A stretch of DNA of 64,000 bases from contig JAITYX010000017.1 in the NCBI GenBank assembly GCA_021018815.1, forward strand, positions 4,216,001 through 4,280,000, given 5' to 3'. Positions 11,764 through 23,608 of the stretch are shown here, one piece after another. This DNA comes from Talinum fruticosum (Eukaryota; Streptophyta; Magnoliopsida; Caryophyllales; Talinaceae). Position numbers and translations under genes: made by a program. Position 1 is the stretch's first letter; the number at the start of each line of letters is the position of its first letter. The notes under the pieces were generated by a model. That model ran no database searches and had not been told where the DNA came from. It saw only the letters and a program-made list of their open reading frames with translations.

Positions 11764-12424
11764 AAAAAATGATACATGAGAGAAACTGATGCTTATAAAG
11801 CACTATGAGCAAAACAATTCACACAAATAAAACCACCTAATTTATAGCAAGAGCCATGGAATTCTCCAAAGAATAAAAGCCAAAACCATCTATTTCAAAA
11901 GTTAAACCTCCACTTTAAAATTGACAATTCAAGCAAATATATAAACTAAACGTGTAAGAGTCATTACGAAATTATCTATAAATTCTTAAATCCATATTAG
12001 AGTGTATATTTTTAGGTAGCACGTTATTACTTTAAGTTTATAAAATTTTTCTATTTTTTTCATTTATCTAACTACTATATTAATATACGTGTGAGGAGTA
12101 GAAACTCTGATTGACATTACGGATAAAATACCTCTCTACGGAGAAACCACTTGACAGGATAAACTGACCACCTACCACGAGGGCCCATATATAGATGGAA
12201 TTTGGCGTACAAATTGATTTAGGGCACGCTTGATTGGGTGGGGCTTGATTTTCTTGAAAATATTTCTGTTTCTGCAGTTCAAATCTGGTGATTCAAGGAA
12301 TGAAAAATCATTTTCAAGTAATGTTTGGACTTTTGAGTGGGAGACATCCAACAGTGATTGAATAGAGTGGGCAATGAGTGACCCATTTGGTCCCTTATCG
12401 TGTCAGTAAGTCTATCACATATCA
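11764..12424. other. AT-rich intergenic DNA, no gene seen
   Basis: No coding potential or repeat termini recognised. Confidence 0.5.
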
Positions 12425-12432
12425 TATGTGAG

Positions 12433-12976
12433 TAGCGCTGGTAAAAATCCGTCCGATTCGATGAGACGGAATTTGTCCGATCCGAAAAATCGGGCTCAAT
12501 CACGAATTTTTATCCGAATTTTAAATTCGGACAATCGGTCATGTCCAAATTAAAATTCGGGTCGGGTTCGGGTTTGACAATTTGGGTTCGGGTTGTCCGA
12601 ATTTTGTGACTTATTCGAGTCCGGACAAAATCGTACAATCGGACAACCGGGTTTAGACATTCGGTCATTCAAGTTTAGACATAATTTAGTCCAAAATCTA
12701 CAAAATTTTCAATAAAATATTCGGACATTCGGGTTCGGACATCGGAAATTCGGGTTCGAGTTCGGGTTCGGTCACATACATATTTCAGTTCAATTTTCAA
12801 AAGTTCATAAGAAAATTCGGACATTCGGGTTCGGACATCGGACATTCGCGTTCGGGTTCGGTGCTGCTCAGGACGTCCGAATCCGCAATTCGGATAGGGT
12901 CCGGTATGGTGTTTTTATTCGAATGTCCGAATTATCCGAACCCGAATTGACCCGAACCCGATTTTTGCCAGCGCTA
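12433..12976. mobile_element. hAT-type MITE with perfect target duplication
   Basis: The terminal inverted repeat is 17 bp with one mismatch: TAGCGCTGGTAAAAATC at the left, and TAGCGCTGGCAAAAATC when the right end is read in reverse. Flanks carry a perfect 8-bp duplication TATGTGAG (12425-12432 and 12977-12984). The interior consists of variants of TTCGGGTTCGGACAT in both orientations. It does not share sequence with the GAGCC-rich family at 2471 and 57231. Confidence 0.85.
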
Positions 12977-12984
12977 TATGTGAG

Positions 12985-13480
12985 ATACTAATTCCTTTTA
13001 AACTATGTTATTCGGTGAAGACAAACAACACAAGAAGTTAGCGATTATTAATTATCATATGTTACGATTAAAAGTTAACGGTTGCTAACGAGTTATAATT
13101 AGTAGTTAGTAATTATCAGTATTTATTAGTGTATCAACAGTTATAATTAGATATTAAAAATAATTTCAAAAAAAAAATAGAAAATAACCGACCTAAACAT
13201 AATGTAAATATGATCATGCATGATAAGGACCCTTGAACGACCAATAACCAAGTCTATAGGCTCGACTAACTCATTAATTCGTCGGCCAAGGAGGGCAGCT
13301 ACTTGAGTTCATGGGTCACAATTTGCACATTACAATTGCTTGATTGATGTCTTGTGTTGGCTTGTGTGCCAATAGGAAACTCATTTGGGAAGCTCGATAA
13401 CACTTCTTATTTATGGCTTGACATGGTTGGCAGTTGTTACCTATTTCCCGTTGTTTTTCTTTATTTTTCTTAATTGACTT
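12985..13480. other. Intergenic DNA, no gene seen
   Basis: Contains short repeats of the GTTAGTAATTA kind around 13080-13140. Nothing else recognised. Confidence 0.45.
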
Positions 13481-14444
13481 CAGCCCTATTCGTTTCCGCT
13501 TTAACGAGTTGTAGGTCGTAAGTTATAAACTTTAAGTTTATAAGAAGTTGTAAGTAAATGTAACGAGTTGTAAGGTTATAATAAATGTAAAGAGGTATAA
13601 AAGCCGTAAGAAATTGTAAGATATTTGTAAGTTTAATTGTAAAGAGTTTTAAGGAGTTGCAAGTAATGTTAATAGAACCGACCCGTAGATCAACCCGGTT
13701 AAGGAAATGGGTTAATGGGTCAACCAGTCAAACTGGTTAGACCGAGTTAGTCCGGTTCGATCGTCATTACTGTTATGCCCTGAGCAAATTTTTTATGAAT
13801 TTTTTAATGATATTTGATTATTTTACAATATCTAATTACTAAAAAGCATAATTTGAGAAAAATATTATACAAAACCTCAATAAAATAGAGACGTAAATCG
13901 TCTATTTCCCAAAATAAAAATTATGAGCGGGAAAAAAACAATTTCTATACAAAACTACTAAAAGTGATAAAAACTCATTTAATATTTTCTACCCAAAATT
14001 CAAATCCATAACATATATCACATTCTTAAATCTTAGAACTTTGAATAAATTAAAACAAACGCTAAGCATAATCAAAAGGGCTAGCCCGCCCCCTCCTCCT
14101 TTCTTTCTTCTCCTTAAATTTTTCTATGTCCCCTCTTCCCTTCTTAACCTCCCCATCACCCTTTCTCTATCATCCTCATTATATGAAGGAGCAAAAAAAA
14201 CCTTTAAATAAATAAATTGGAAAATTTCCGATCAGATCGCTGGTCCGCTAAGCTTCCTGAGTCGATTAGTTTTGACCGGATCTTCTGATTTAATGCATTT
14301 AACATTTTTTTAGCATTAACTGGACTACCGACGTGATCTGGGTCCGATATAACCAGTTAATCCTATCTAATTTTAATTATAAAGAATTGTAAGAATTATA
14401 AAAATATATAAAATTATATGTTAAAGCTAAAAAGAACAGGGCTG
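13481..14444. mobile_element. TIR-bounded non-autonomous DNA element with GTTGTAAG repeats
   Basis: The left end CAGCCCTATTCGTTTCCGCT is matched by the inverse of the right end, CAGCCCTGTTCTTTTTAGCT. The left part is a degenerate tandem of GTTGTAAG-like units. The middle contains GGTCAACCAGTCAAACTGG-type palindromic sequence, possibly a nested element. No target duplication is evident. A partial inverted copy of the left arm lies at about 63490-63690. Confidence 0.55.
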
Positions 14445-14760
14445 CCCCTAATAAAAGCACTTGCATGAATGCTTTGATGACATTTGGTGGGATCGTGGCA
14501 TATCGAGATCAGACACAAACCTATTATTGTTAAATTGATTAGACATAGAATTGACACTTGAAATATTTAATCTTATATCAATGGTTTGAAAGTAGAGCCA
14601 AGTCAAGTAGAAGTTGTTTAAATACAGATTTATTATCGACATATCTTTTATTTCTGATTTGAAATTATATATGACTTTTATTTGTTTTGACAATTTAATC
14701 GATATAATCTAAATTGAATTATGTTGTACCAATATTAATTAGTTGTAGTTTAAATATCAA
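14445..14760. other. Intergenic DNA, no gene seen
   Basis: Short spacer between two transposon remnants; nothing recognised. Confidence 0.4.
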
Positions 14761-15680
14761 AGGGTGGTATAATGAAATGTACATCGCCTTTGCACCGAAT
14801 CGTATCGGTGTAGAAGATACATTTATCGTTACTACGGATATGACTTTTTATTACGGTCGATTTACGATGGTTAAAAGCAAAAGTTGTCATGAAAAATGAG
14901 GCGTTGACATTTTTGTAAAAAGATAATTTTTATTACACTCATGACTACGGTTCTTTCACCGAACCGTAGTCATAGGTGAAACCGTCCACTTTTGACTACG
15001 GTTATGTGAAAGAACCGTAGTCATAAGTGATATTTTACAATGGTTCTTCAATTGCACCGTAATGAAAAGTGTCTCCAGAGAACCCGTAAAACGTGAGAAC
15101 TGCTACACTGCCATCGGCCAAGTGCAATTAATTTGTTCTCTACTCGCGCTCTTATCCCTCTCGAGTTACTCTCATCCACTACCTCGGATCTACATCCGCT
15201 CGCTCTTATCCTTGTCGTTGGTACGCTCTCCTCGCCGTTGTAACTCCTTGCCTCTTTCCTCTCGCTCACTCTTGCCTTTCGTCTCTTGCCGTTTATAGCT
15301 CTCGTCCGGTTTTCCTTTACCCTCTCGCTCACTATCGCAGCTTGTCGTCGTTCTTCCGGTATGAATATCTCTCCTCTCTTATTTTTCGTTTTAAGTTATT
15401 TACAAAATTTGGGTAGTTGAGTGTTAAATGTATTTGCGGTACTTATTTGAATGATGACAATATGGGTAATGTTTGAGATTGTTAAATATTGAATCGTTTA
15501 TTGAGAATGTAAGTAACATTTGTTTAGTTTGATAAGTTGGAAATTCGTAAAATTTTTAAGATTTTGAGAAATGGTTTTAGAAGTTTAGGATTTAATTAAT
15601 ATAGAGAAATAGAATGATAGTTAGGATAGTAAATCGAAAGATATATCCAAATTTGTTTAGGTTTTAGAGAAATAGAAATA

Positions 15681-16065
15681 TTTTTGGATATAAGGTCATC
15701 CCAAAAATTTGTCATAAAGATAAATTTGTATGATAAATTTGGTTATTTTGATGAGGTGATGTTGGGGTGGACTCATTTATCCAATTATCAAATTTGTATC
15801 CATATTTGGTTAGGGTTTAGAAATAGAAAGATTTATGTTTGAGGGTTTGGGAAAATGGAAAATTTTGTGGTTTATGGTTTAGGAAAACGAAAATATTTAT
15901 GGTTTAGGATTTAAGGATCAAAAAGAAGAAAATTTAATAGAAAATGTAAATAATTGGAAAGGTTTTTGGATATAGGGCTATCCCCAAAAATTTGTTATGA
16001 AGATAAATTTGTTTATTATGATGAGGTGATGTTGAGGTGAACTAATTGATCCAATTATTTAAATT
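15681..16065. repeat. Diverged direct repeat inside the CACTA remnant
   Basis: A segment of about 110 bases recurs (15681-15795 and 15961-16065), recognisable by ATGAGGTGATGTTG followed by ATCCAATTAT. A further related stretch (TTTAATAGAAAATGTAAATA) occurs near 15930 and 16705. Confidence 0.55.
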
Positions 16066-16467
16066 TTCAATTTCCTTTTTGATTGCAAATTTGTTGTATT
16101 ATACGTGATCGTAAACTAGAGTATATGATCGTAAAACTAGAGGGGTAAAGGGTTTAAATGGGAAAAAAGGTGATAAACAATAGGGAATTATTAGTACCTT
16201 TTTCATTGTTTATCACATTTTTTTCCATTCCGAACCCTCTACCCTTCTTCCTATTTTTCGTGGATCGACACATGTTGCATGTACAAGTACATGTTTTTCC
16301 TTGTAAACCCGACCTCATTGTTAAACAAAACAAGGGTTATGGGAACTCCGATTCTTTTTATGCCTTGGGTTGTTAAAACAAATTAAAAGGTGACCTTAGC
16401 ATTTCATTCATATTCATTATTGTCTTATACGTGGTGTAAAATTCAAAAAAATTATGTCTAATTTATG

Positions 16468-16471
<4 letters not shown>

Positions 16472-16516
<45 letters not shown>
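16472..16516. repeat. (AT)n microsatellite
   Basis: Uninterrupted AT dinucleotide run of about 45 bases. Confidence 0.9.
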
Positions 16517-16522
<6 letters not shown>

Positions 16523-16749
16523 CCTAAATATCCCCCTTACACATCAAATGGAGGGAAAAAAATAATTTTAGGGTTTAGGAATATATATGCACCTAAATAT
16601 ATATATATATATAAAGACAAACTTAACCACTACAAAAAATAATAAGTTTAGGGTTTAGGAATATAGAAATATTTATAATTTATGGTTTAAGGATCAAGGG
16701 AAAAATTTAATAGAAAATGTAAATAATTGAAAAGGTTGGCGAGAGTCAT

Positions 16750-17412
16750 CACTAGCCAATTGGAAGAATTATGAGAACATATATCACAAACATTAGTAAG
16801 CTTGGTTAGAGTGTCGCAGCTTGGAATTCATATCTTACCGTGGGTATGACATCAATGGATACTATTTCTACACAAAGAGTAAGGACAATAGGAGCACCGT
16901 GCAAAATATAGTGGGTTACATTGGCTCATGCACTTCATGTTTCCAGCTTCAAGGATAAACATCCCGTTGTAGCTAAAATGTCATATTACTGAGTCATCAT
17001 GGAAATATGAAGGCTAGATAATGTTGACTTCGTGGGTCCGTTTTTCGGTGCAAATGGGTTGACAATAACAACGGTGTACCGAGTTACGGAGATGAGATTC
17101 ACGATGGTAGGTCTCACAAGAGAAGGGCCTAAAGGGGATCAATTCGTTATGACATCCCAAGCAAGACAAGTTTTTACGTTGAGGACCCGACCAATGATAA
17201 GTGTTCTATTATTCTTCAAGGGAAGAGACACGTTATCGGTAGGGAGGGTGAAGATGTCTCGTGAGTTTGTTGAGGAGACCCCACCCTTTTCCTTGAAAAT
17301 TCCTGTCGAAAATGAGGATGCCAAATTTGAAGAATTTTATATTATAAGGGTTGACCATCAAGAGGACATATATATTGAAGATAAGTCCAAAGAAAGGGAA
17401 AAAAGGACATAA
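16750..17412 (+). pseudogene. CACTA transposase-associated DUF4216 domain, broken
   Basis: Remnant of the DUF4216 region that accompanies TNP2-type transposases in plant CACTA elements. Read with frame changes it gives YGYDINGYYFYTKS-like sequence around 16840-16880, then GLTREGPKGDQFVMTSQARQ (about 17120-17170), a YVEDPTNDKCSIILQGKRH-like stretch (17175-17235) and FVEETPPFSLKIP (17260-17310). The order matches the family, with two or more frameshifts. It will not make a working protein. Confidence 0.6.
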
Positions 17413-18231
17413 ACTATGTAATTATATCAATTTGGTAAGAACATCATTGTACAATAGTTTTATTGATAGATATCCATATTTTTTCTTGTTTGAGTAATCG
17501 CAACTTGTTTTTTCATTATTTCCGACCTTAACACTTTCCTCGTAACAGATTATTTGTTTGACGAGGATCAAAAGGACTAAACTATCCAATGGAAGGATGT
17601 AGAAAACTTGTTCGGTTGAGAAGCGGGAGCCGAGATTAGTGATCAATGTTAGTTTTCATTTCCTTTCTCATTTATGATCCTTCTATGTTTGTTATATTTC
17701 TTATGGATAAGTTGTTGCTTAACCCTTTCCTCAATTTTTATGTTGTCTAGACTACCCTCGCAAGAACTCAAAGCAATGTAGTCATAAGACGAGCATCACT
17801 TTGGGACAATGACAAAGGAAATAGAAATTGTTGGTGATATGTCATGCTTGTGTACTCCTTTTTCAAGTATTTATGCCAAAAAGTCCATCACTTTGTCTTG
17901 GAATTTTATGGTTTAAAGGATTTTAATATTTATGCCAAAAGGTTTATCTTTATTTACTCAAAGTTATGTTTTTTATTAGATTGTGTTATGTGCTTGTCTT
18001 TATAACTATATTGCTTGCTTGGAGTTTGTGCAGAGGTAGCGTGGATAGAAAATATGATGTATAAATATGTTGTCCAGGTTATCGTTGCAACAACTCTACG
18101 CAAAGAATACTGTCATAATGATAATCACATAACTAAATCTACTACAAAAAGCATCACTTTGGGTAAACAGATGATAACCGTAGTAAAAGGTCTTTCGAAA
18201 CTCGTAGTTAAAAGTGGTCCCTATAGTAGTG

Positions 18232-18439
18232 CATTTACCCATATATGTATTTTTTTCTAAAAAGCAAGACACATGTTTGGACAACCTTACCAATAAAATA
18301 AAAATTAAACAAAAAAATAGCAAATACATTCGACAACCCATGTTTGGAGAATTTTCGAATATTGTGATAATGGAAGTTATAGAAATCTATTAGATAAAAT
18401 AGAATGAGTCTCAGCGAAAAATCATACATATTTGAAAAT
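18232..18439. other. Spacer between CACTA end and LINE
   Basis: AT-rich, no feature recognised. It could be the 5' part of the LINE insertion. Confidence 0.35.
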
Positions 18440-20190
18440 TAGGTTCAAACCTCGGCTTATAGTCTTGCAATCTTGTTATGAACTTCTACTTCTTGGTAAA
18501 ACGCCTCCGGAGAGTGGTCAAGGATGAGAACTTTCCTTGCATCCAGCTTGCTTAGAAAGAAATACCTTCCTCATGGCAAGGTAGAGCTTTGCGAACCTAG
18601 GGCATCTCGGTCCCCCACTTGGCACAACCTTCTCAAAACCAAACATCTTATCCTTGACAATTCAATTATTAAGATTTCGTCCGGGAAAGATACGTCCTTG
18701 TGGTATGACCAATGGCTACCTGGTGGTCATCTCTATCAAACGAACGATGTAGTGATCTTGATTAATAAAGAACATCTCGGGGTTGAGTCAATTATCGAGG
18801 TAATTCCCGAAATTTGACGTGCATTAGTGATCGGCTACATCCCACAATCGGTAATCTTATTGAAGGATTACCTTCCCTATCTTCTGTTGAAGCAGCGAGA
18901 TAGGGTTGTGTGGGAACTCACATCCGATGGAAAGTTCAGCACTTGTAGCCTTTTGTAAAGTCTTAACTCCAGGTCAAAATTCCCTCTAATTCATTAGAAC
19001 AAGCTTTGTAAAACTACGAGTCCCTTTCAAAATGAAAACCTTGATATGGTGTGCTTGCTATGAAGGGCTTCCGGTAGGTAGCAAGATGGCTAAGTGGATT
19101 CCAGATTTGAACCCTAAATGTCCTATATGTTGGAATCTGAAGAAAACCACGTGCATCTTTTCCGTGATCTGTCCCATTGCAGCAACTACTTGGACTAAGT
19201 TTTTGCAAAATGAGAACTTCTTCCTCTTCGCTCGGCTTTTTAATGGCGAGCGGACTTACTCGGATTTAGCTTAACCTTAAGCATGGTTTGAGGTGGTTGA
19301 CAAATTCCTTATTATTTGCTAGGCATTATGGAACTACCGCAACAAATGTATTTCCTCAAATATTTGCCAAAAACCCAATCATTCTGGAATTCTATCTCTT
19401 TCACTTTCGCCCAATCTCGTGAATTTGCTAAGATGCGGGGACCGGATTATCTTAAGAATACACCAACTATTCTTTGGACCCCTCCATCATAAGTCCACTT
19501 CAAACTCAACATGGGCTACCACTAGAATGTAGTGAAGAGTAGGTACATAGCAGCTGGTGTTCTTTGCACAACGAGTAACAACCGGTTCTTTGGAATCACC
19601 GTGGTTGTTCACAACAAAAACAAAGAAATGGCTATTCGGAAGGCCTCAAGGAGTCCCCGATCAAAGCATCGAATACGGTATTCCCAAAACGGAAGTTGAC
19701 CTTGAGGTCAAGGCGATTCAAAGACTCGAGCATAGAAGGAGAACCCAGTAACCCCAACCCAATTGATTACGTTGTTGCATAGATAAGGAACTTCTTCAAA
19801 GATCATGAAAGATAAGTTTCAATCACATCATCAAGCAAGTCAACCTTGCTGCTTTTGTCTTGGCTAAGCTCAATGATGACCAAATGGAACCTGTTAGAGT
19901 TCATATCCTACCACCACTATAAGCTAAATGGATTCCGGAGGCCGATGTCGAGGCACCGAAGATGTACGAATTTCTCCAACATGATCTCGCTGGAGGAGAT
20001 ACATGAGTGAAGCTTTCGCTTCATGGTTGTCTTTTGAGCGGATGAGGAAGCTTTTTGGGCTATGTCAATTTCATTCCCTTATGTTGTTGGCTACCTCTCC
20101 CTGTGGTTTGTCTGTTTGCATGATAATTAGTATATATGAACTTTAATTAACTTTTTTATATAGATTCCGTCTATTTCCGAAAAAAAAAAA
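18440..20190 (+). mobile_element. 5'-truncated LINE (non-LTR retrotransposon) remnant
   Basis: Coding traces typical of the C-terminal half of plant LINE ORF2 in several frames: RRVVKDENF and LLRKKYLPHGK (18500-18570), ISSGKDTSLWYDQWLPGG (18668-18728), a zf-RVT-like block with GLPVGSKMAKWIPDLNPKCP (about 19065-19125), then RNase-H-like traces up to about 19980. It ends in an A-run at 20179-20190. Numerous stops and frameshifts make it inactive. No convincing target duplication was found. Confidence 0.7.
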
Positions 20191-20246
20191 GTTATAGTAG
20201 TTCACAGTCTCATACCTTTTTTCAAAAATAAGTCACAAAATAATTC

Positions 20247-20425
20247 CTTTTTTTTTTACCATATAGAGAAATTTTGACAATATTTTTGGAATATTCAAAT
20301 AGAAACTTTTGACAATTTTAAGAGACTGAAGCAATAATATAATGGAAAGTAAGAATCGAACTTAAGATCTAATTTACCCAAAAGTTCAATCTTGATCACC
20401 AGGTCAAGATCTCATTAATTTACTC
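20247..20425 (-). mobile_element. Possible tRNA-derived SINE, minus strand
   Basis: Read on the minus strand there is an A-box-like GACCTGGTGATCAAG (about 20396-20410), about 35 bases later a B-box-like AAGTTCGATTCTT (about 20352-20364), and an A-run at the far end (the T-run at 20247-20257). Arrangement and spacing fit a plant SINE, but the boxes are degenerate. Confidence 0.4.
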
Positions 20426-20608
20426 ATAAATTTATCTTTTAACATGATAGAAAAATCATTAAAAAGAATAGCCTAACCAACAAGTTTTACAATTATTTCA
20501 TGGTGGTAACAAGAATGCATTATTTGAAGAATTTGAGGCGCCCATACAAAACCTTCCAAATCCTAGTGTCTATATCCCGATGTTCTTGTACAATTTGGAG
20601 AGGATAGT

Positions 20609-23603
20609 TGTAAGACCCCGAAATTTCAGGTGTTTGCTTGCTAGTAAATTAAATTATTAAATTAAGTGAATTAGAATTTTTTCGAGTCGGAATTAGAAAC
20701 CCGAGAACCGAAACCGAGCATGGGCTAGCTAAATTGGGCCTTGAGAAGTTGAAGTTGGGCCCAATTAAAAGAAAAAGAAAGGAAAATAGGAAAGGGATGG
20801 CTGGCAATTGTGGGATGAGCTGGCAACTTATGAGAGCAAAGGGTAAGGGGTCCAATTAGATTAGGCAAGCAAAGCCCCATTAGGTGTGATTAGGAGGAGA
20901 GGAGAGAGAGTGGGCTTGAGAGCAAAGAAAAGAACGAAGAAGCGTAGCGGAAGCAGGAAAAGAAGCAGAGGAGGGGAAAGCGAGAGAAGGAGCAAGGGAA
21001 GCGAGAGGAGGCGAACGGAACGAGAGAGGGGAGAGCGTGAGGGCCAACGGCCGTGGCCACCCGAACGGCGAGGTCGCCGCCGCTGTTGGGCAAGGGAGAG
21101 CTCGGGCTCGGGAGGCCGAGCAGAGCAAAAGCGGAAACAGGGGAAAGCGAGAGGGAGCAGAACGCACGGAGGGAGAGGAAGAGCGAGCGGGTGCGGAACG
21201 AGAAAACGCCGAAACCGGCTGCCGGCGGGCACGGCGAGCCCGAGGACAGAGCGCCGGACGAAGGAAAAAGGAAAAGGGGAGCGAAGGAAAGAAGAAGCAG
21301 AGCAGAGACAGAAGCGTGGGCAGAGCAGAGAGGGAAGCAAGAGGGACGAAGAACCGAAGCAGAGATAGGCGAAGAGAAAGCAAAACCCAAACCGAAACCC
21401 AATCCGAAACCCCGTAGAACCGAATTCTTAGAACCTCTAAGAATCTAAGGTGAGTAGTCCGAATTCATCCTCTAGTCTGAATTCATCCTCTAGATTAAAA
21501 TGAATTAGGTGGATTGAATATGAATTCGAAGCATGAAATTGGAAACCCTAAGTTAATTGAAGAAGCTAGAGGCCTAAATTCACGAAACTAAGCAACTCAC
21601 GAATTGAAAAGCATGTTGCGATTTATGCCTAGTTCATGAATTTAATGATATTTGAGCATTGTTGAGCATGATTATTGAGCTGTGTGATTGAGAATTTAGT
21701 GAAGTTAGCTTGAACCGAATTATTGAGAAAAATCAGGAAATTGAATTCCATGAGTTATGTGCAGATTTTTATGAATTAAGCATGCTGTCTGAATTGTTGC
21801 GAAGTCATGTGTAGCTCAAATTTCCTGAAACTTTTACTGCAGCTTCGTGGCAATTTATGGGAAATTCCTGTTAAATTTCGTATGCATTGGATGAGTAGAT
21901 TAGGAGATATGCAATTTTAAGTGAAAAGGTCCTGTTTTGAGCAAGATCGCATCTAAGTGAGTAACTCGAATAGAGAACTGAGATTTAAGAAGTTGTGTGG
22001 CTAGATTAAGAGATGTTTGTTGATTAATAAAAGTTATAGAACCATAAATTACTTATACGCGATGTTACGCGAGCATGAAAATGATGAGTTCGTCGATTAG
22101 GAATCATAAGTGGTATGCTTATGTGATTGTGTGTTTATCTTGAATTACGTTGATTATGAATGGCATAAGCATGCGTATGTGAAATGAATTGATTATACTT
22201 GAGTTGGAACTTGCTTATGTGAATTGCTTGTTTTGAAGAAGTTACGCATGAACGTGTTGAGCATGAATTATATGAATTAAGTATTCCTTATGTATAGGTA
22301 ATAAGAAAATAAGAAACATAAAGAACTAAAGAAGGGAGAAAGGATTGTGTTATTGATCTAAGACCCCACGAATTAAAGAACCCTCTCGAAGCTATGGCCA
22401 TAGAACTGTCCGTCAACCCGAAGCCACGAATTGAATTGCTTCCACTAAGAATTGACGATGACGCGTCCTTCAGTGGATGGGAGGCCGCCTCGAGGCCATG
22501 AATTGTTATGCCTCGAGGCCACGAATTGTATGCCTCCGTGAACCGAGCCCACGAATTGTTTTGGCTCCAAGAACTGGGTCTTTAGAGCAAGGTGCATAAA
22601 TCTTCTTTCCATTCGAAACTAAGAAGACTTAAAAGAAGTACGATATGAAGAAACGAATGATCGTGCATATCGAATAAGAAAGAAAGAACCATTGATTTAT
22701 GAAATGCACGATTGAACTCAAGAAGAAGAATAAGAAGAAGATCGAATCCTGTCTTCATAAGAAATGAATTTGATAAGAAGCAAGATATGATTTATGTGAT
22801 GAATGCCTTGCATGATGAATGATCTACCGATGAATAACTTGCTTGATGAATGATTTACGTGATGAATGAATTGCATGATGAGTGATTATATGATTTACTT
22901 GCGTAGAAAGACGAATGATGCATGTTTAATTGAATTCATGAATAAGTAATGTCATTATGATTCTCGGCAAGTTGGTAAGTTTAGAATCTCGCATGTCTTA
23001 AGCGTATTTGATCCGAATCGCATGTCATGAATGAATTGTGAATTTACGTGTGTTTGTTAATGAATTAATGTGCAAAGTGAAACCCGGGGTTGAGTTTGGG
23101 TTATTCACTCGGGCTAATGAGCTCATGACATCACCAACATTTCAAGTGCGAAGTTAAGACCGGCAGGAGTTGCCTTTGGCTTTTGGAAGTAGCGGACGAA
23201 TAGGAGATGCCGGACTTCATCGCTTGTTTTCTGTCTTTTGTCCGTAAAGATGTTTGTAAAGACTCGGTTGTAAATGAATTTAAGTTTGATTATGAATGTA
23301 AATCCCTATGTGAATACTCCGAGCGTGTGGCTCGTTGAGTTGTGTTGTGTTTCTCCGAGCGTGTGGCTCGTTGAGTTTTAGATTATGTTTCGTGCGGGGT
23401 TAGGGCTTTAAGCCCATGGGTTTAGCCAGCTTACAGAGGAAACTCGCCGAAATTTCCGTAAAAACCTTTGAAAGCCTAGAATTACGTTTCCGCCAATCCA
23501 ATAAAGGGTTATTAACCCCAAGTTGAGACCCTAAGCAGCCTTAGGGGTTCCTCTCGGGAACCCCGGCATGTAATACTCCTAGGGTGGGTCTAGGGGTGTT
23601 ACA
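20609..23603. mobile_element. Solo LTR of a Ty3/gypsy-type retrotransposon
   Basis: Begins TGTAAGACCCCG and ends GGGGTGTTACA (TG...CA ends), flanked by a perfect 5-bp duplication ATAGT (20604-20608 and 23604-23608). No second LTR, primer-binding site or coding region is present, so it is a 2995-bp solo LTR left by recombination between LTRs. The length and TGTAA.ACCCC ends resemble Tekay/Del-type chromoviruses (inference). It contains a very purine-rich, GC-rich block (20890-21420) and a possible polyadenylation signal AATAAA at 23500. The imperfect duplication CTCCGAGCGTGTGGCTCGTT lies at about 23318-23375. Confidence 0.85.
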
Positions 23604-23608
23604 ATAGT

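Larger units (their letters stand above)
14761..18231 (+). mobile_element. Degenerate CACTA (EnSpm) transposon
   Basis: Left subterminal region: inverted motifs GACTACGGTT...AACCGTAGTC repeated at 14941-15030, with related ACTACGG/TTACGG motifs from about 14834. Right subterminal region (18160-18231) carries ACCGTAGTA and CTCGTAGTTAAAAG and ends CTATAGTAGTG, the inverse of CACTAC. Internal coding traces at about 16750-17400 run in the same direction. The exact left terminus and the 3-bp target duplication were not found, so the left border is approximate. Too short and too damaged to be autonomous. Confidence 0.6.

Noticed and set aside
15048..15332. Opposed open frames of 78 and 94 codons
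   Set aside because: They fall in the pyrimidine-rich subterminal region of the CACTA remnant; low-complexity Ser/Leu or Arg/Glu content only.
18221..20205. TATAGTAGTGCA / TATAGTAGTTCA as LINE target duplication
   Set aside because: Imperfect, and the first copy is the expected CACTA right end; the 200 bases after it show no LINE coding, so I did not use it to set the LINE border.
20861..21448. Several long overlapping open frames (up to 170 codons) on both strands
   Set aside because: They lie in a GC- and purine-rich block of the solo LTR. Stop codons are rare there by composition, and the translations are Ser/Arg/Leu- or Arg/Glu-rich without domains.
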